Shown in pieces: positions 1-7,719 of a DNA stretch of 27,286 nt. The DNA is from JALYNX01 sp035292605 (GTDB taxonomy: Bacteria > Actinomycetota > Acidimicrobiia > Spongiisociales > ZC4RG35). The position numbers and the translations under genes were made by a program. Each line of letters starts with the position of its first letter. Position 1 is the first letter of the stretch. The notes under the pieces are model-generated. The model was not told the origin of the DNA, ran no database searches, and saw only the letters and a list, made by a program, of their open reading frames with translations. Location of the stretch: NCBI GenBank assembly GCA_035292605.1, contig DATDPT010000020.1, positions 1-27,286 on the forward strand, read 5' to 3'.

Positions 1-135
1 TTGCTCACGTGTTACTCACCCGTTCGCCGCTCCGTCATACCGGTGGGTTACCCCTCCGGTGTGCGTCGCTCGACTTGCATGCATTAGGCGCGCCGCCAGC
101 GTTCGTCCTGAGCCAGGATCAAACTCTCCAACGTA
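1..135 (-). rRNA. rrs: 16S ribosomal RNA, 5' end (partial)
   Basis: The reverse complement carries the near-universal 16S start (AGAGTTTGATCCTGGCTCAG at 127-108), followed by the conserved block before V1 (CATGCAAGTCGAGCG) and the block CGAACGGGTGAGTAACACGTG. Only about 135 nt are present; the left edge cuts the gene in the V1/V2 area. The mature 5' end is set by analogy, about 8 nt upstream of AGAGTTTGATC, and could be off by several bases. The gene is transcribed away from tyrS. The short stretch fits Actinomycetota but is too short to place further. Confidence 0.96.
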
Positions 136-459
136 CATTCAGGGGCTCCGTCAGAGACGGTGCCCAATCCTGTCAGTCATGAGTTTGCAATTGGGTCTCG
201 GGTCTGTGAGAGACCCGAGAGCTTCGATTGCTGCAATGCCCACCACCGAGCCGACGAATCGGCGAAGTGGCAAGCGCTTGCTGGCTTTTGGCACATTGTT
301 CAGTTGTCAAGGAGCCCAAAACTCCCACACCGGGTGTCAGGCGGGCCGGCGATCGCTCGGATCGCTGCCCCGATACATACGTCAATCGCGTTGGACGCGA
401 GACAAGCCCCTCACCGCGTGGTGGGGGACCCGAGAAGTGATTCCCGGGCCGGATATCGA
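136..459 (-). other. rRNA operon leader (no protein gene)
   Basis: This stretch of about 320 nt lies between the rrn promoter and 16S rRNA, and I see no credible coding region in it. It holds a conserved antitermination-like element (283-316), a perfect 12-bp palindrome GCAAGCGCTTGC (270-281) and two hairpins near the 16S end: 197-219 (9-bp stem, 5-nt loop) and 143-165 (4 bp, a T:T mismatch, 5 bp, 3-nt loop). Rho-sensitive untranslated leaders of this size in rRNA operons normally need Nus-factor antitermination and are trimmed by RNase III or similar; that role is inferred here. Confidence 0.75.
283..316 (-). promoter_or_regulatory. rRNA leader antitermination (boxA-like) element
   Basis: The minus strand reads GGCTCCTTGACAACTGAACA followed by ATGTGCCAAAAGCC. 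It closely resembles the element CTTGAGAACTCAACAGCGTGCC that I recall from actinobacterial rRNA leaders (Streptomyces, Mycobacterium), where it includes the boxA antitermination signal. The embedded TTGACA looks like a -35 box, but no -10 follows at proper spacing, so antitermination or processing is the better reading. Confidence 0.6.
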
Positions 460-487
460 ATAGTAACGACATCGGAATGCTAGTCAA
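460..487 (-). promoter_or_regulatory. Candidate rRNA operon promoter
   Basis: On the minus strand a -35 hexamer TTGACT (487-482) is followed after 16 nt by a -10 hexamer TACTAT (465-460). Both are good sigma-70/SigA-type matches. The -35 box begins 2 nt past the tyrS stop codon (492-490), so the rRNA promoter sits directly at the end of the preceding gene. Transcription would start near 453 and give a leader of about 320 nt. A second promoter further down the leader was sought, but none with both hexamers in good spacing was found. Confidence 0.6.
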
Positions 488-489
488 GT

Positions 490-1680
490 TCATTCGGAGA
501 GGCGCACGAATCGGCGCTTGCCCACCTTGAGAACCCGCCCGGAAAGGGCGTTTCTGGCCATTTCGCCGTCCTCGACGACCTCGCCGTCGAGTCTGACCGC
601 GCCCTGTGCCAACAGTCGGCGGGCCTCCGCGCCCGACTCCCCCGACACATCGCGAACCAGGGCGGACATATGAACCGTCTCCCCGGCCGGCAGCGGGAAG
701 ACTTCGATGTCGTCGGGTGTCCCTCCATGTTTGAACACCTGGTCGAACGCCGCCTCCGCCTGGGTGGCGGCGTTCTCACCCCAATAAAGGGCGGTGACGG
801 CGCGGGCCAACCGCCGCTTGGTCTCCCCGGGGTGAAGGTCGCCGCTGGCCAGACCGGTCTCGATTCGGTCAACCTCGTCGGGATCGAAATCGGCAGCGAG
901 GCGGAACCACTCGGGCATCACCTGGTCGGGGATGCTCATCGTCTTGCCGAACATCTCGCCTGGCTCGTCCTCGACCCCGATGTAATTGCCGATCGACTGC
1001 GACATCTTCTTGGACCCGTCGGTCCCGACCAGAAGTGGCATGGTCAACGCCACCTGGGGCTCCTGGCCGTAGCGCTCCTGGACCACCCTCCCCATCATCA
1101 GGTTCCAAAGCTGGTCGCTCCCTCCCAGCTCCACATCGGCCTCCACCGCAACCGAGTCGTAGCCCTGAAGCAGGGGGTAGAGAAACTCCATCACCGAAAT
1201 CGGGTTGCCTTCTTGGTATCGGTTGGCGAAATCGGAACGCTCCAACATCTGGGCGACCGTTGCGGCCGACGTGAGCTCGAGCAGCCCGCCCATGTCGAGG
1301 GCGCCCAGCCACTCCGAGTTGCGGCGGATCTCGAGCCGCTCGTCGAGGAGGACCCTGCGGAACTGTCCCAGGACGTTCTCGGCGTAACCGTTCACTTCCT
1401 CGGCGGTGAGACGCTTGCGGGTGTCGCTCCTCAGCGAGGGGTCACCGACCTGTGCCGTGAAGTCACCCACGATCAGCACCGCGATGTGACCCATCTCCTG
1501 GAAATGCCGGAGTTTGCGCAGCACCACGGCCCAACCCAAGGTGACCGAGGGGGCGGTCGGGTCCAGGCCCAGCTTGACCCGAAGCTGGCGTCCGGTCTTC
1601 AGCTTCTCGATCAGCTCGCCCTCGGGGACGACCCGATCTGCATGACGGAGGAGATGGGGAAGTTGGTCTGCAGGGGTCAT
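490..1680 (-). CDS. tyrS: Tyrosyl-tRNA synthetase (TyrRS, KMSKS-type)
   Basis: Cytoplasmic class I synthetase that charges tRNA-Tyr with tyrosine; 396 aa, the normal length. The catalytic Rossmann domain fills roughly residues 30-320 and shows LGLDPTAP (38-44), GGSDQ (186-190) and the second signature as KMSQS (225-229). An S4 RNA-binding domain occupies about 335-396. The first signature, normally HLGH in this family, reads TLGW (47-50), so both histidines are replaced while the flanks are conserved. The start follows GCAGGGACC, a plausible ribosome site. It is the last gene of the infC-to-tyrS run, 35 nt after the DNA glycosylase gene, and its stop abuts the rRNA promoter. The family assignment is secure; whether the altered HIGH motif matters is open. 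Confidence 0.96.
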   Translation of the reverse strand: MTPADQLPHLLRHADRVVPEGELIEKLKTGRQLRVKLGLDPTAPSVTLGWAVVLRKLRHFQEMGHIAVLIVGDFTAQVGDPSLRSDTRKRLTAEEVNGYAENVLGQFRRVLLDERLEIRRNSEWLGALDMGGLLELTSAATVAQMLERSDFANRYQEGNPISVMEFLYPLLQGYDSVAVEADVELGGSDQLWNLMMGRVVQERYGQEPQVALTMPLLVGTDGSKKMSQSIGNYIGVEDEPGEMFGKTMSIPDQVMPEWFRLAADFDPDEVDRIETGLASGDLHPGETKRRLARAVTALYWGENAATQAEAAFDQVFKHGGTPDDIEVFPLPAGETVHMSALVRDVSGESGAEARRLLAQGAVRLDGEVVEDGEMARNALSGRVLKVGKRRFVRLSE

Positions 1681-1715
1681 GGTCCCTGCGAGGGTAAACC
1701 ACCCGGAGCCAGGGC

Positions 1716-2279
1716 CTAGCGTCCGTTGGTGGCTGATGTGGCAGCGATGAAACGCCAGGGAACCTCGCGCGCCCTCGAGATCCCAACCCGTGGCGTCGCC
1801 ATCACCATCTTTGGCGCCGATCCGGTCTCAAGCCGGAGTGCCGAAGCCCTTTCGAGAAGATTGATCCCGTCGTGCGAGCCATCGATTCCCAGGGCTTGGC
1901 ACAGCTTCCCCGGCCCGTTCACCAATTGGTCATCACGGCCACGACGGGCCCTGGCGGTGGCCAGGCCGTCGATCACCTCCCCGCCCCGAAACAGGATGGC
2001 CCAACCGGTGCCTGCCGGTCCGACCGCCACATTGGCACACCAATGGACACCGTACGAGCGGTAGACATAGAGAGTGCCGGGAACCTCGAACATCGACCCG
2101 TTGCGCCCGGTCCTCCCCTTGAAGGCATGCGACGCCGGGTCGTCTTCACCGCGGTAGGCCTCGACTTCGCTGATCCTCACCGACACCGGTGATGAGCCCA
2201 GCTCCGACACCAGCACCGCTCCCAACAAGCGGGGAGCCGAGACCTCGGGGGGCTCGATCAGTTGGCTGGCGAGGTCCAC
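1716..2279 (-). CDS. mpg: 3-methyladenine DNA glycosylase (AAG/MPG family)
   Basis: Base-excision repair enzyme that removes alkylated purines such as 3-methyladenine and hypoxanthine from DNA; 187 aa, typical for bacterial members. Residues 37-44 (SEVEAYRG) hold the expected catalytic glutamate (E40 by analogy with human AAG E125). DDPASHA (46-52) and the family signature YGVHWCANV (76-84) follow. It lies 11 nt after pheT and 35 nt before tyrS. The mpg-tyrS pair is also adjacent in mycobacteria as I recall, so this is a long-standing arrangement rather than a recent insertion. It is presumably co-transcribed with pheST. Confidence 0.93.
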   Translation of the reverse strand: MDLASQLIEPPEVSAPRLLGAVLVSELGSSPVSVRISEVEAYRGEDDPASHAFKGRTGRNGSMFEVPGTLYVYRSYGVHWCANVAVGPAGTGWAILFRGGEVIDGLATARARRGRDDQLVNGPGKLCQALGIDGSHDGINLLERASALRLETGSAPKMVMATPRVGISRAREVPWRFIAATSATNGR

Positions 2280-2290
2280 AGCGATCTGGC

Positions 2291-4675
2291 TCAGGCCCCG
2301 CGCAGCTGGGCCCCGAGAGCGCGGGCCGCCTCGATCATGGCCTCTCGCACCGGCGACACTTCTTCGTTGGTGAGGGTTCGGTCAGGGGCACGAAGCCGAT
2401 AGCGGATCGCCACCGCCCTCTCTCCCTCGCCGATCCCGGCGCCTCTGAACTCGTCGAAGACATAGGCGGACTCCACCAGGCTGTTGCCCGCGTCACTCGT
2501 TGCTTCGAGCAATGCGGACACCGGTGTCCCGTCGGCCATGAGGAACGAAAGGTCGAAGTCGACCGGCGGGTACACCGACGGCGATTCCGCCTGACGCAAA
2601 CCGACCGGCGCAACCAACGGGTCGAGGTCCAACTCGGCCACGGCTACCCGCCCCGGGATCTCGTACTCCCGGGCCACCGTCGGGCTCAACTCGCCGACAT
2701 GGCCGATCATCACCCCATTGAGAGCCACCGTCGCAGCCCGGACCGGGTGGTATCCGGCTGGGGTCGCCGGGGTCAAGTCGAGCCCTTCGAGGCTGAGCAC
2801 CGCAGCAAGGTGACGGAACACGGCCAGCGAGACATGGCCGTCGGCCATGAGCCCTGGCTCCCCCAGGGCGGTCAATCCGACCGGGCCGGCAGCTACCCAG
2901 GCCAGACGGTCGATCTGCTCGGGAAGTCTCGGATCCTCATGCGCCGGACGAGCGGCAAACACCCGGCCGGTCTCGAACAGGGCAACCGCAGAGGCACCGT
3001 GTGACAAGTTGAAGCGCACCGCGTTGAGAAGACCGGGCAGCATCGTCGGGCGGAGTCGCCCTTCTTCGTCCCGGAGCGGGTTCTTTACCCGGAGCACATC
3101 CCCCAGGGGGATCCCGAGCCGCAGCAGGTCCTCCTCGCCGACAAAAGGCAAGGTCACGGCCTGACTGAGCCCGATGCCCGCCAGAGCCTGGTGCAAGGCC
3201 CGCAACCGCTTTTGTTCGGCCGTGAGGCCGCCAGCCGGGCCGGTGGGCAACGTCGCGGCGAACTTGTCGAATCCGTGGATCCGGGCGATCTCTTCGACGA
3301 GGTCGGCCTGGCGCGTGACGTCGGGTCGAAATGTCGGGATCACGACCTCCATCGCGTCCTGCCCCCGAACTTCCATCCCGAGGCGGCTGAGAATGCCGAC
3401 CACCCCGTCACGGGTGAACCCTGGTCCGAGGAGACGTGTCACCTCGGCGATCTCGAGCTCGACGGTGACCGGCTCCACCGCGGTGCCGATCACATCGACT
3501 GCGGATTCCGGTACCTCGCCACCGGCCAGCTCCGCCACCATCGCCGTGGCCCGGCGATTTGCCTCGTCGGCCAGATTCGGGTCGACACCCCTTTCGAAGC
3601 GCGTTGATGCCTCCGAGCGGAGATTGTGGCGACGTGACATGTACATGATCGTCGGCGGGTCCCATGAAGCAGCCTCCATCAGGACGTTGACCGTTTCCGG
3701 CGAGACCTCCGACCGGGCCCCGCCCATCGTCCCCGACATCGAGGTGGGGCCGTCGTCGTCATAGATGATCAGGTCTTCGCCATCGAGCACCCGGGCCTCC
3801 CCGTCGAGGGTCACCAACTCCTCCCCGGAGACAGCTCGTTTCACCACCAACCGACGTCCTGCGATCGAATCGGCATCGAAGGCATGCAGAGGGTGGCCGA
3901 GCTCCAGCATCACATAGTTGGTGACGTCGACGACGTTGGAGATGGCCCGCATCCCCGCCTTGGCCAGCCGGTGCCTCACCCAAAGCGGCGACCTCCCGAC
4001 CGTCACTCCTCTGATCTCACGCCCGGTGAACCGGCGACATCCCACCGGGTCGCCCAACTCGATGACTATCTCCGTGGCGCCGGGGACGGTCTTCAGTATT
4101 CGCTCAGGGATCCTGTGCTCGATGCCGAGGTAGGCGCCGAGATCACGGGCCAGGCCCAGGAGCGACATCGCATCGGGCCTGTTGGTGGTGATCTCGATGT
4201 CGAATACGACGTCGGGAAGCTCTACCAGGTCGGCGAAGTCCGAGCCCAGATCGGGCTGGCCGTCCAGGACGAGGATCCCGGCATGGTCGTCACCCAGCCC
4301 CAACTCCTTCTCCGAGCAGATCATCCCGTTGGAATCGACGCCCCTGATCGTCCGCTGCCCGATCTCGAAGTTCCCTGGCAGACGGGCTCCTGGCCGGGCA
4401 ACGGCGACATGAGCACCCTCCGAGAAGTTCCAGGCACCGCAGATGATCTGCTCCGGCCCGTCACCAACGTCGACCTGGCAGACCCGAATCCTGTCGGCCT
4501 CAGGATGCGGGTTGATCTCGAGGACACGGCCCACGACGACGTTTGACCATTCGACCTGGAGAACCTCGAAGCTCTCCACCTTCTCACCCACCATGTTGAG
4601 GAAAACAGACAACTCCGCCGGGTCCTTTGTCGGAAGATCGATGAACTCCTGCAGCCATCGCAGTGGGACCCTCAT
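2291..4675 (-). CDS. pheT: Phenylalanyl-tRNA synthetase beta subunit
   Basis: Beta subunit of the alpha2-beta2 PheRS that charges tRNA-Phe; 794 aa, full length. The N-terminus (MRVPLRWLQEFIDLP) is typical. An EMAP-like tRNA-binding domain follows at about 39-150 (INPHPEADRIRVCQVDVG and later SNGMICSEKELGLG). Next come the B3/B4 editing region and the B5 domain, with the class II-like fold near 460-680. An anticodon-binding FDX-ACB domain closes the protein (about 700-794; region of DRTLTNEEV). Its ATG overlaps the pheS stop by one base (TGATG at 4677-4673), which implies translational coupling and balanced subunit synthesis. Confidence 0.97.
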   Translation of the reverse strand: MRVPLRWLQEFIDLPTKDPAELSVFLNMVGEKVESFEVLQVEWSNVVVGRVLEINPHPEADRIRVCQVDVGDGPEQIICGAWNFSEGAHVAVARPGARLPGNFEIGQRTIRGVDSNGMICSEKELGLGDDHAGILVLDGQPDLGSDFADLVELPDVVFDIEITTNRPDAMSLLGLARDLGAYLGIEHRIPERILKTVPGATEIVIELGDPVGCRRFTGREIRGVTVGRSPLWVRHRLAKAGMRAISNVVDVTNYVMLELGHPLHAFDADSIAGRRLVVKRAVSGEELVTLDGEARVLDGEDLIIYDDDGPTSMSGTMGGARSEVSPETVNVLMEAASWDPPTIMYMSRRHNLRSEASTRFERGVDPNLADEANRRATAMVAELAGGEVPESAVDVIGTAVEPVTVELEIAEVTRLLGPGFTRDGVVGILSRLGMEVRGQDAMEVVIPTFRPDVTRQADLVEEIARIHGFDKFAATLPTGPAGGLTAEQKRLRALHQALAGIGLSQAVTLPFVGEEDLLRLGIPLGDVLRVKNPLRDEEGRLRPTMLPGLLNAVRFNLSHGASAVALFETGRVFAARPAHEDPRLPEQIDRLAWVAAGPVGLTALGEPGLMADGHVSLAVFRHLAAVLSLEGLDLTPATPAGYHPVRAATVALNGVMIGHVGELSPTVAREYEIPGRVAVAELDLDPLVAPVGLRQAESPSVYPPVDFDLSFLMADGTPVSALLEATSDAGNSLVESAYVFDEFRGAGIGEGERAVAIRYRLRAPDRTLTNEEVSPVREAMIEAARALGAQLRGA

Positions 4676-5721
4676 CAGAACTGCCCCAGGAAGCGAAGGT
4701 CGTTGTCTATGAAATGCCGGATGTTGTTGATCCCATGGCGGACCATGGCCAGACGCTCGACGCCCATCCCGAAAGCGAATCCCGAGAGCTGAGCCGGGTC
4801 ATAGCCGACCGCTTCCAGCACGTTGGGGTCGACCATGCCGCAGCCGAGCATCTCCAACCAACCCGCACCGCCACAAACGCGGCAACCGGGAACGCCACCG
4901 TCACAGGCAAAGCACGACACATCGAGCTCCCCGCTCGGCTCGGTGAACGGGAAGAAATGGGGTCTAAGGCGCACTTCGGTCTCCGCGCCGAAGAACTCAC
5001 GCGCAAAGTGGGCCAGCGTCCCCTTCAAGTCCGAGAACTGGATGTGGCCGTCGACCGCCAGACCCTCGATCTGGTGGAACACCGGGAGATGAGTGGCGTC
5101 GATGGTGTCGGTGCGATAGACCTTTCCGGGTACGACGACGTAGACCGGAGGCTGGTTTTTCTCCATCCAGCGAACCTGGCTAGGCGAGGTCTGGGTTCGA
5201 AGCAGGAGCTCGTCGGCCGGGTCGCCGTAGTCCAAATACATCGTGTCGGATTCGAGGCGGCTGGGATGGGTGGGAGGAGTGTTGAGGGCGTCGAAGTTGT
5301 ACCAGCCGAGCTCCGCATCCGGCCCGGAGGCCATGAGATATCCCAGGCCGACGAAAATGTCGACCACTTCATCGATGGTCTCTTGGATCAAGTGAAGTGA
5401 TCCAAGAGGAAACCTGACTCCCTCGAGAGTGACGTCGATACGGTCGTCGGTGAGTCGGTGCCGCTCGTCGACCAAGGCGAGAGCCGACTTGCGCTGGGCG
5501 ATCAAGGCCTCGATCTCCGAAGTGACTTCGTTGAGCCGGACTCCTACCTGAGGGCGCTCTGACGGCTCCAGACCACCCATGGCCCTCCGCACCGTGCCCA
5601 CCGTGGAGTTCTTGCCGAGAAGGGCGGTTTCGACCTTGTCCAGCTCCTCGACGGTGTCGGCGCCGTCGACCTTGGCGGCGGCTCCGGAACGAGCTTCTTC
5701 CAGCTCCGCGATCACATCCAT
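4675..5721 (-). CDS. pheS: Phenylalanyl-tRNA synthetase alpha subunit
   Basis: Catalytic alpha subunit of PheRS; 348 aa. An N-terminal coiled-coil arm (about 1-90) precedes the class II catalytic core. Motif 2 is at about 203-220 (RTDTIDATHLPVFHQIEG) and motif 3 at 314-326 (GFAFGMGVERLAM). Four cysteines in two CxxC pairs (C270/C273 and C280/C283) form the CxxC...CxxCGG segment found in many PheS proteins. The ATG at 5721 is followed one codon later by a second possible start (GTG); no strong ribosome site is visible, in line with read-through from trmH 12 nt upstream. No T-box or Phe-rich leader peptide precedes the gene, so control probably comes from the infC promoter. Confidence 0.97.
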   Translation of the reverse strand: MDVIAELEEARSGAAAKVDGADTVEELDKVETALLGKNSTVGTVRRAMGGLEPSERPQVGVRLNEVTSEIEALIAQRKSALALVDERHRLTDDRIDVTLEGVRFPLGSLHLIQETIDEVVDIFVGLGYLMASGPDAELGWYNFDALNTPPTHPSRLESDTMYLDYGDPADELLLRTQTSPSQVRWMEKNQPPVYVVVPGKVYRTDTIDATHLPVFHQIEGLAVDGHIQFSDLKGTLAHFAREFFGAETEVRLRPHFFPFTEPSGELDVSCFACDGGVPGCRVCGGAGWLEMLGCGMVDPNVLEAVGYDPAQLSGFAFGMGVERLAMVRHGINNIRHFIDNDLRFLGQF

Positions 5722-5733
5722 GTCGGCGGCAGG

Positions 5734-6513
5734 TTAGAGGGGTAGCCGGCGCTCCCTGTGCTTAGTACTTGGCACCTGGTACTTGGAAAGCTCGTAGACG
5801 ATGATACCGGCCGCCATTGCGGCGTTGAGACTCTCGGTTCCCCCCGGCATCGGGACGGTGACACGCGAGACGGCACCCTCCACCACCTCTTGGGGGAGAC
5901 CCGAAGCTTCGTCACCAATCAAGACCGCGTACTTGCCATCGGCGAGATCGGACGGCGCCAGCCCACCACTCACCACGGTGGCCAGGGCCTCGTATCCCAT
6001 GGTCTCGAGTTGCCCCAGTGACCCGATGATCATCACCTCGGTGCGAAAATGCGCGCCCACCCCAGCCCGGAGCACCTTTGGCGCCCAGGGGTCCGCCGTC
6101 CCTTCCGTGTAGCCGAAGGACCACCCGAAACCGGCCGCAGTCCGGATCATGGTCCCTACGTTCCCCGGGTCACCCACCCCCCATGCCACAACAAGACCGC
6201 GGCCCGTGGCGCCTTGGCCTACAGGGATCTCGATCACGCCCACCGGGCCCCGGGGGCTCTTGGTCCCGGCCACCCGGGCCAGCCCGGCGTCGTCGACGAG
6301 CACCAGATCGATCCCCCGCCGCCTCGCCAGCTCGCGGGTTGGCTGGTCGTCCTCGAGAGCGAACAGCAGCGAGGGCACCACTCCGGCACTGAGCGCCTCC
6401 TCCAGAAGGTGCGGTCCTTCGATAAGGGTCTCCCTGCGATCCCTTCGCTCCTGGACGCGATGAAGCCGGGCCGCATCCACCACCTGGCGGTTCTTGTGGC
6501 TGCGGACCGGCAT
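5734..6513 (-). CDS. TrmH/SpoU-family RNA 2'-O-methyltransferase
   Basis: SAM-dependent RNA ribose methyltransferase of the SPOUT class; 259 aa. An N-terminal substrate-binding domain (about 1-95, with LIEGPHLLEEAL) is followed by the knotted domain. Its three motifs are DPGNVGTMIRTA (115-126), IGDEASGLP (199-207) and PMPGGTESLNAAMAAG (221-236). Its place between rplT and pheS matches the gene called tsnR in mycobacteria, so 23S rRNA is the likely target, but the exact nucleotide cannot be read from sequence. The protein runs about 17 residues past the usual end (after YELSK), and that tail is encoded by a short direct repeat at 5765-5786. Confidence 0.92.
   Translation of the reverse strand: MPVRSHKNRQVVDAARLHRVQERRDRRETLIEGPHLLEEALSAGVVPSLLFALEDDQPTRELARRRGIDLVLVDDAGLARVAGTKSPRGPVGVIEIPVGQGATGRGLVVAWGVGDPGNVGTMIRTAAGFGWSFGYTEGTADPWAPKVLRAGVGAHFRTEVMIIGSLGQLETMGYEALATVVSGGLAPSDLADGKYAVLIGDEASGLPQEVVEGAVSRVTVPMPGGTESLNAAMAAGIIVYELSKYQVPSTKHRERRLPL
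5765..5786. repeat. Short direct repeat (GTACTTGG x2)
   Basis: The octamer GTACTTGG occurs at 5765-5772 and again at 5779-5786, a 14-nt period. It lies inside the last codons of the trmH-like gene and encodes part of its non-conserved C-terminal tail (KYQVPSTKH). AAGTACC-type minisatellite units of this kind recur between genes in several uncultured bacterial genomes as I recall, so this may be one truncated copy of a dispersed repeat. Confidence 0.5.
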
Positions 6514-6536
6514 GGGTTTCGCCCGTCTCGACGCCG

Positions 6537-6887
6537 TCAGCCCTGCTTCGAGGCCTCAACGAGTTGGGCGAATGCCCCGGGGTCGTTCACAGCCATCTCG
6601 GCGAGCATCTTCCGGTCGACCTCGATGTCGTTCGCCTTCAAGCCGGCGATCAACTGGTTATAAGTGGTCCCGTTCTGACGGGCAGCCGCATTGATACGGG
6701 CGATCCACAGACGCCGAAACTCGCCCTTTCGAGCGCGCCGGTCCCGATAGGCGTCCTGCATCGCATGCATGACCTGCTCGTTGGCGGTCCGGTATCGCCG
6801 GCTCCGGGCACCCTTGTAGCCCTTGGCGCGGTCGAGGACCTTCTTGTGCCCCTTCTTGGCGTGAACCGCGCGCTTTATACGTGCCAT
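6537..6887 (-). CDS. rplT: 50S ribosomal protein L20
   Basis: Large-subunit protein needed early in 50S assembly, and a known translational or transcriptional repressor of its own operon in E. coli and Bacillus; 116 aa, normal length. The basic N-terminal arm (MARIKRAVHAKKGHKKVL) and the core (RRLWIARINAAAR, about 60-72, then YNQLIAGLK) are textbook L20. A strong AGGAGG (6899-6894) lies 6 nt before the ATG. It follows rpmI by 18 nt in the classic infC-rpmI-rplT order. As the operon's own sensor it may act on the leader upstream of infC. Confidence 0.98.
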   Translation of the reverse strand: MARIKRAVHAKKGHKKVLDRAKGYKGARSRRYRTANEQVMHAMQDAYRDRRARKGEFRRLWIARINAAARQNGTTYNQLIAGLKANDIEVDRKMLAEMAVNDPGAFAQLVEASKQG

Positions 6888-6905
6888 CTCATCCCTCCTG
6901 GAACT

Positions 6906-7100
6906 TCAGCGACCGAGCAGCTTCTTGGCAGTCTTGGCATCACCGGGAGCGAGCTCGACCTCACCCGCTCGACGGCGGAAGACGTGCTTGCCCTTGGCCA
7001 GCTTGAGATGGCCGCGACCCGACTGGCGTCGCATGATCTTGCCCGAGCCAGTCACCTTGATCCGTTTCTTGGCACCGCTGTGGGTCTTCATTTTCGGCAC
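6906..7100 (-). CDS. rpmI: 50S ribosomal protein L35
   Basis: Small basic large-subunit ribosomal protein; 64 aa, the normal length. The family pattern is clear: PKMKTHSGAKKRIKVTGSGK at the N-terminus, then the RHxL-like segment (RGHLKLAKGKH) and a lysine/arginine-rich end. The start is GTG at 7100-7098, preceded by AGGAGG at good spacing; the internal ATG three codons later is less likely because L35 normally begins MPKMKTH. It lies between infC (18 nt upstream) and rplT (18 nt downstream). Confidence 0.97.
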   Translation of the reverse strand: MPKMKTHSGAKKRIKVTGSGKIMRRQSGRGHLKLAKGKHVFRRRAGEVELAPGDAKTAKKLLGR

Positions 7101-7118
7101 AGCGTCCTCCTGTGTTGG

Positions 7119-7664
7119 TTAATGCTCTTCAGTGCTCTCGGCAGCGGCTCTGGCTTTTTTGGCCGGGGCCAGCACCATGGTCATGCTCCGACCTTCGATC
7201 TTCGGCACCTGCTCCACCACGGCCACGTCGGCCACCTCCTCGGCGAGACGATCGAGGAGGTCCTTCCCGAAACCGGGCCGCTCCTGTTCCCTGCCCCGGA
7301 AACGGATGGTCACCTTGACCTTGTCCCCGTCCTCCAGGAACTCCTTGGTCTTGCGCTTGGTGATGTCGAAGTCGTGATCGCCGATCCGCACCTTCATGCG
7401 GAGCTCCTTGATCGTGGTTCGAGTCTGCTTCTTGCGAGCCTCGCGTTGTTTGACGGACTGCTCGTACTTGTATTTCCCGTAATCCATCAATCGGCACACA
7501 GGCGGTTTGGCGTTGGGTGCCACTTCGACGAGATCCAAATCGAGCTGCTCGGCGAGCCACAGGGCTTCATCGAGCTTCTTGACCCCGACCTGGGAGCCAT
7601 CGGGTGCGACTACCCGCACCTCTTTTGCTCTTATCGCGCCGTTCACGCGGAGCTCGTTGGTGAT
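7119..7664 (-). CDS. infC: Translation initiation factor IF-3 (apparent AUC start)
   Basis: IF-3 binds the 30S subunit, blocks 50S joining and proofreads initiator tRNA and start codon. The N-terminal domain (TNELRVNGAIRAKEVRVV, then PPVCRLMDYGKYKYEQ near 55-70) and the C-terminal domain (KELRMKVRIGDHDFDIT onward, ending MTMVLAP) are complete. I place the start at ATC, 7664-7662. AGGAGGT (7677-7671) precedes it by 6 nt, and the homologous protein begins exactly there. This gives 181 aa. The upstream in-frame ATG at 7703 would add 13 unrelated residues, has no ribosome site and lies inside a terminator-like hairpin. Rare AUU/AUC starts are a known hallmark of infC and allow IF-3 to repress itself. 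Confidence 0.95.
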   Translation of the reverse strand: MTNELRVNGAIRAKEVRVVAPDGSQVGVKKLDEALWLAEQLDLDLVEVAPNAKPPVCRLMDYGKYKYEQSVKQREARKKQTRTTIKELRMKVRIGDHDFDITKRKTKEFLEDGDKVKVTIRFRGREQERPGFGKDLLDRLAEEVADVAVVEQVPKIEGRSMTMVLAPAKKARAAAESTEEH

Positions 7665-7677
7665 GCTGCTACCTCCT
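7665..7677 (-). promoter_or_regulatory. infC ribosome binding site that decides the start
   Basis: The minus strand reads AGGAGGT (7677-7671), then AGCAGC (7670-7665), then ATC. The Shine-Dalgarno match is strong and its spacing of 6 nt fits only the ATC codon; no ATG, GTG or TTG lies in frame nearby. The AGCAGC spacer is complementary to the GCTGCT of the terminator hairpin's 3' arm upstream (7701-7696), so the site could be sequestered. Confidence 0.75.
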
Positions 7678-7691
7678 GTTGAGTGCGAATG

Positions 7692-7719
7692 AAAAAGCAG
7701 CAAGCGAAAACTTGCTGCT
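7692..7719 (-). terminator. Intrinsic terminator/attenuator in the infC leader
   Basis: On the minus strand a perfect 9-bp stem (AGCAGCAAG at 7719-7711 paired with CTTGCTGCT at 7704-7696, loop TTTTCG) runs straight into a T tract (7696-7692). The shape is a directional intrinsic terminator; the plus strand has no T tract after the stem. It lies only about 30 nt before the infC start, so it is a leader attenuator rather than the end of ribH alone. Attenuation of infC-rpmI-rplT by L20 is established in Bacillus; the link here is inference. Confidence 0.7.

Noticed and set aside
301..310. TTGACA in the rRNA leader as a second promoter
   Set aside because: No -10 box follows at 16-18 nt, and the sequence matches the conserved antitermination element.
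670..1719. Long plus-strand open frame opposite tyrS (about 350 codons)
   Set aside because: It is the complement shadow of a well-conserved gene in high-GC DNA, has no recognisable domain, and its composition follows tyrS codons.
5722..5733. T-box or leader peptide attenuator before pheST
   Set aside because: Only 12 nt separate trmH and pheS; no room for such an element, and none is visible before tyrS either.
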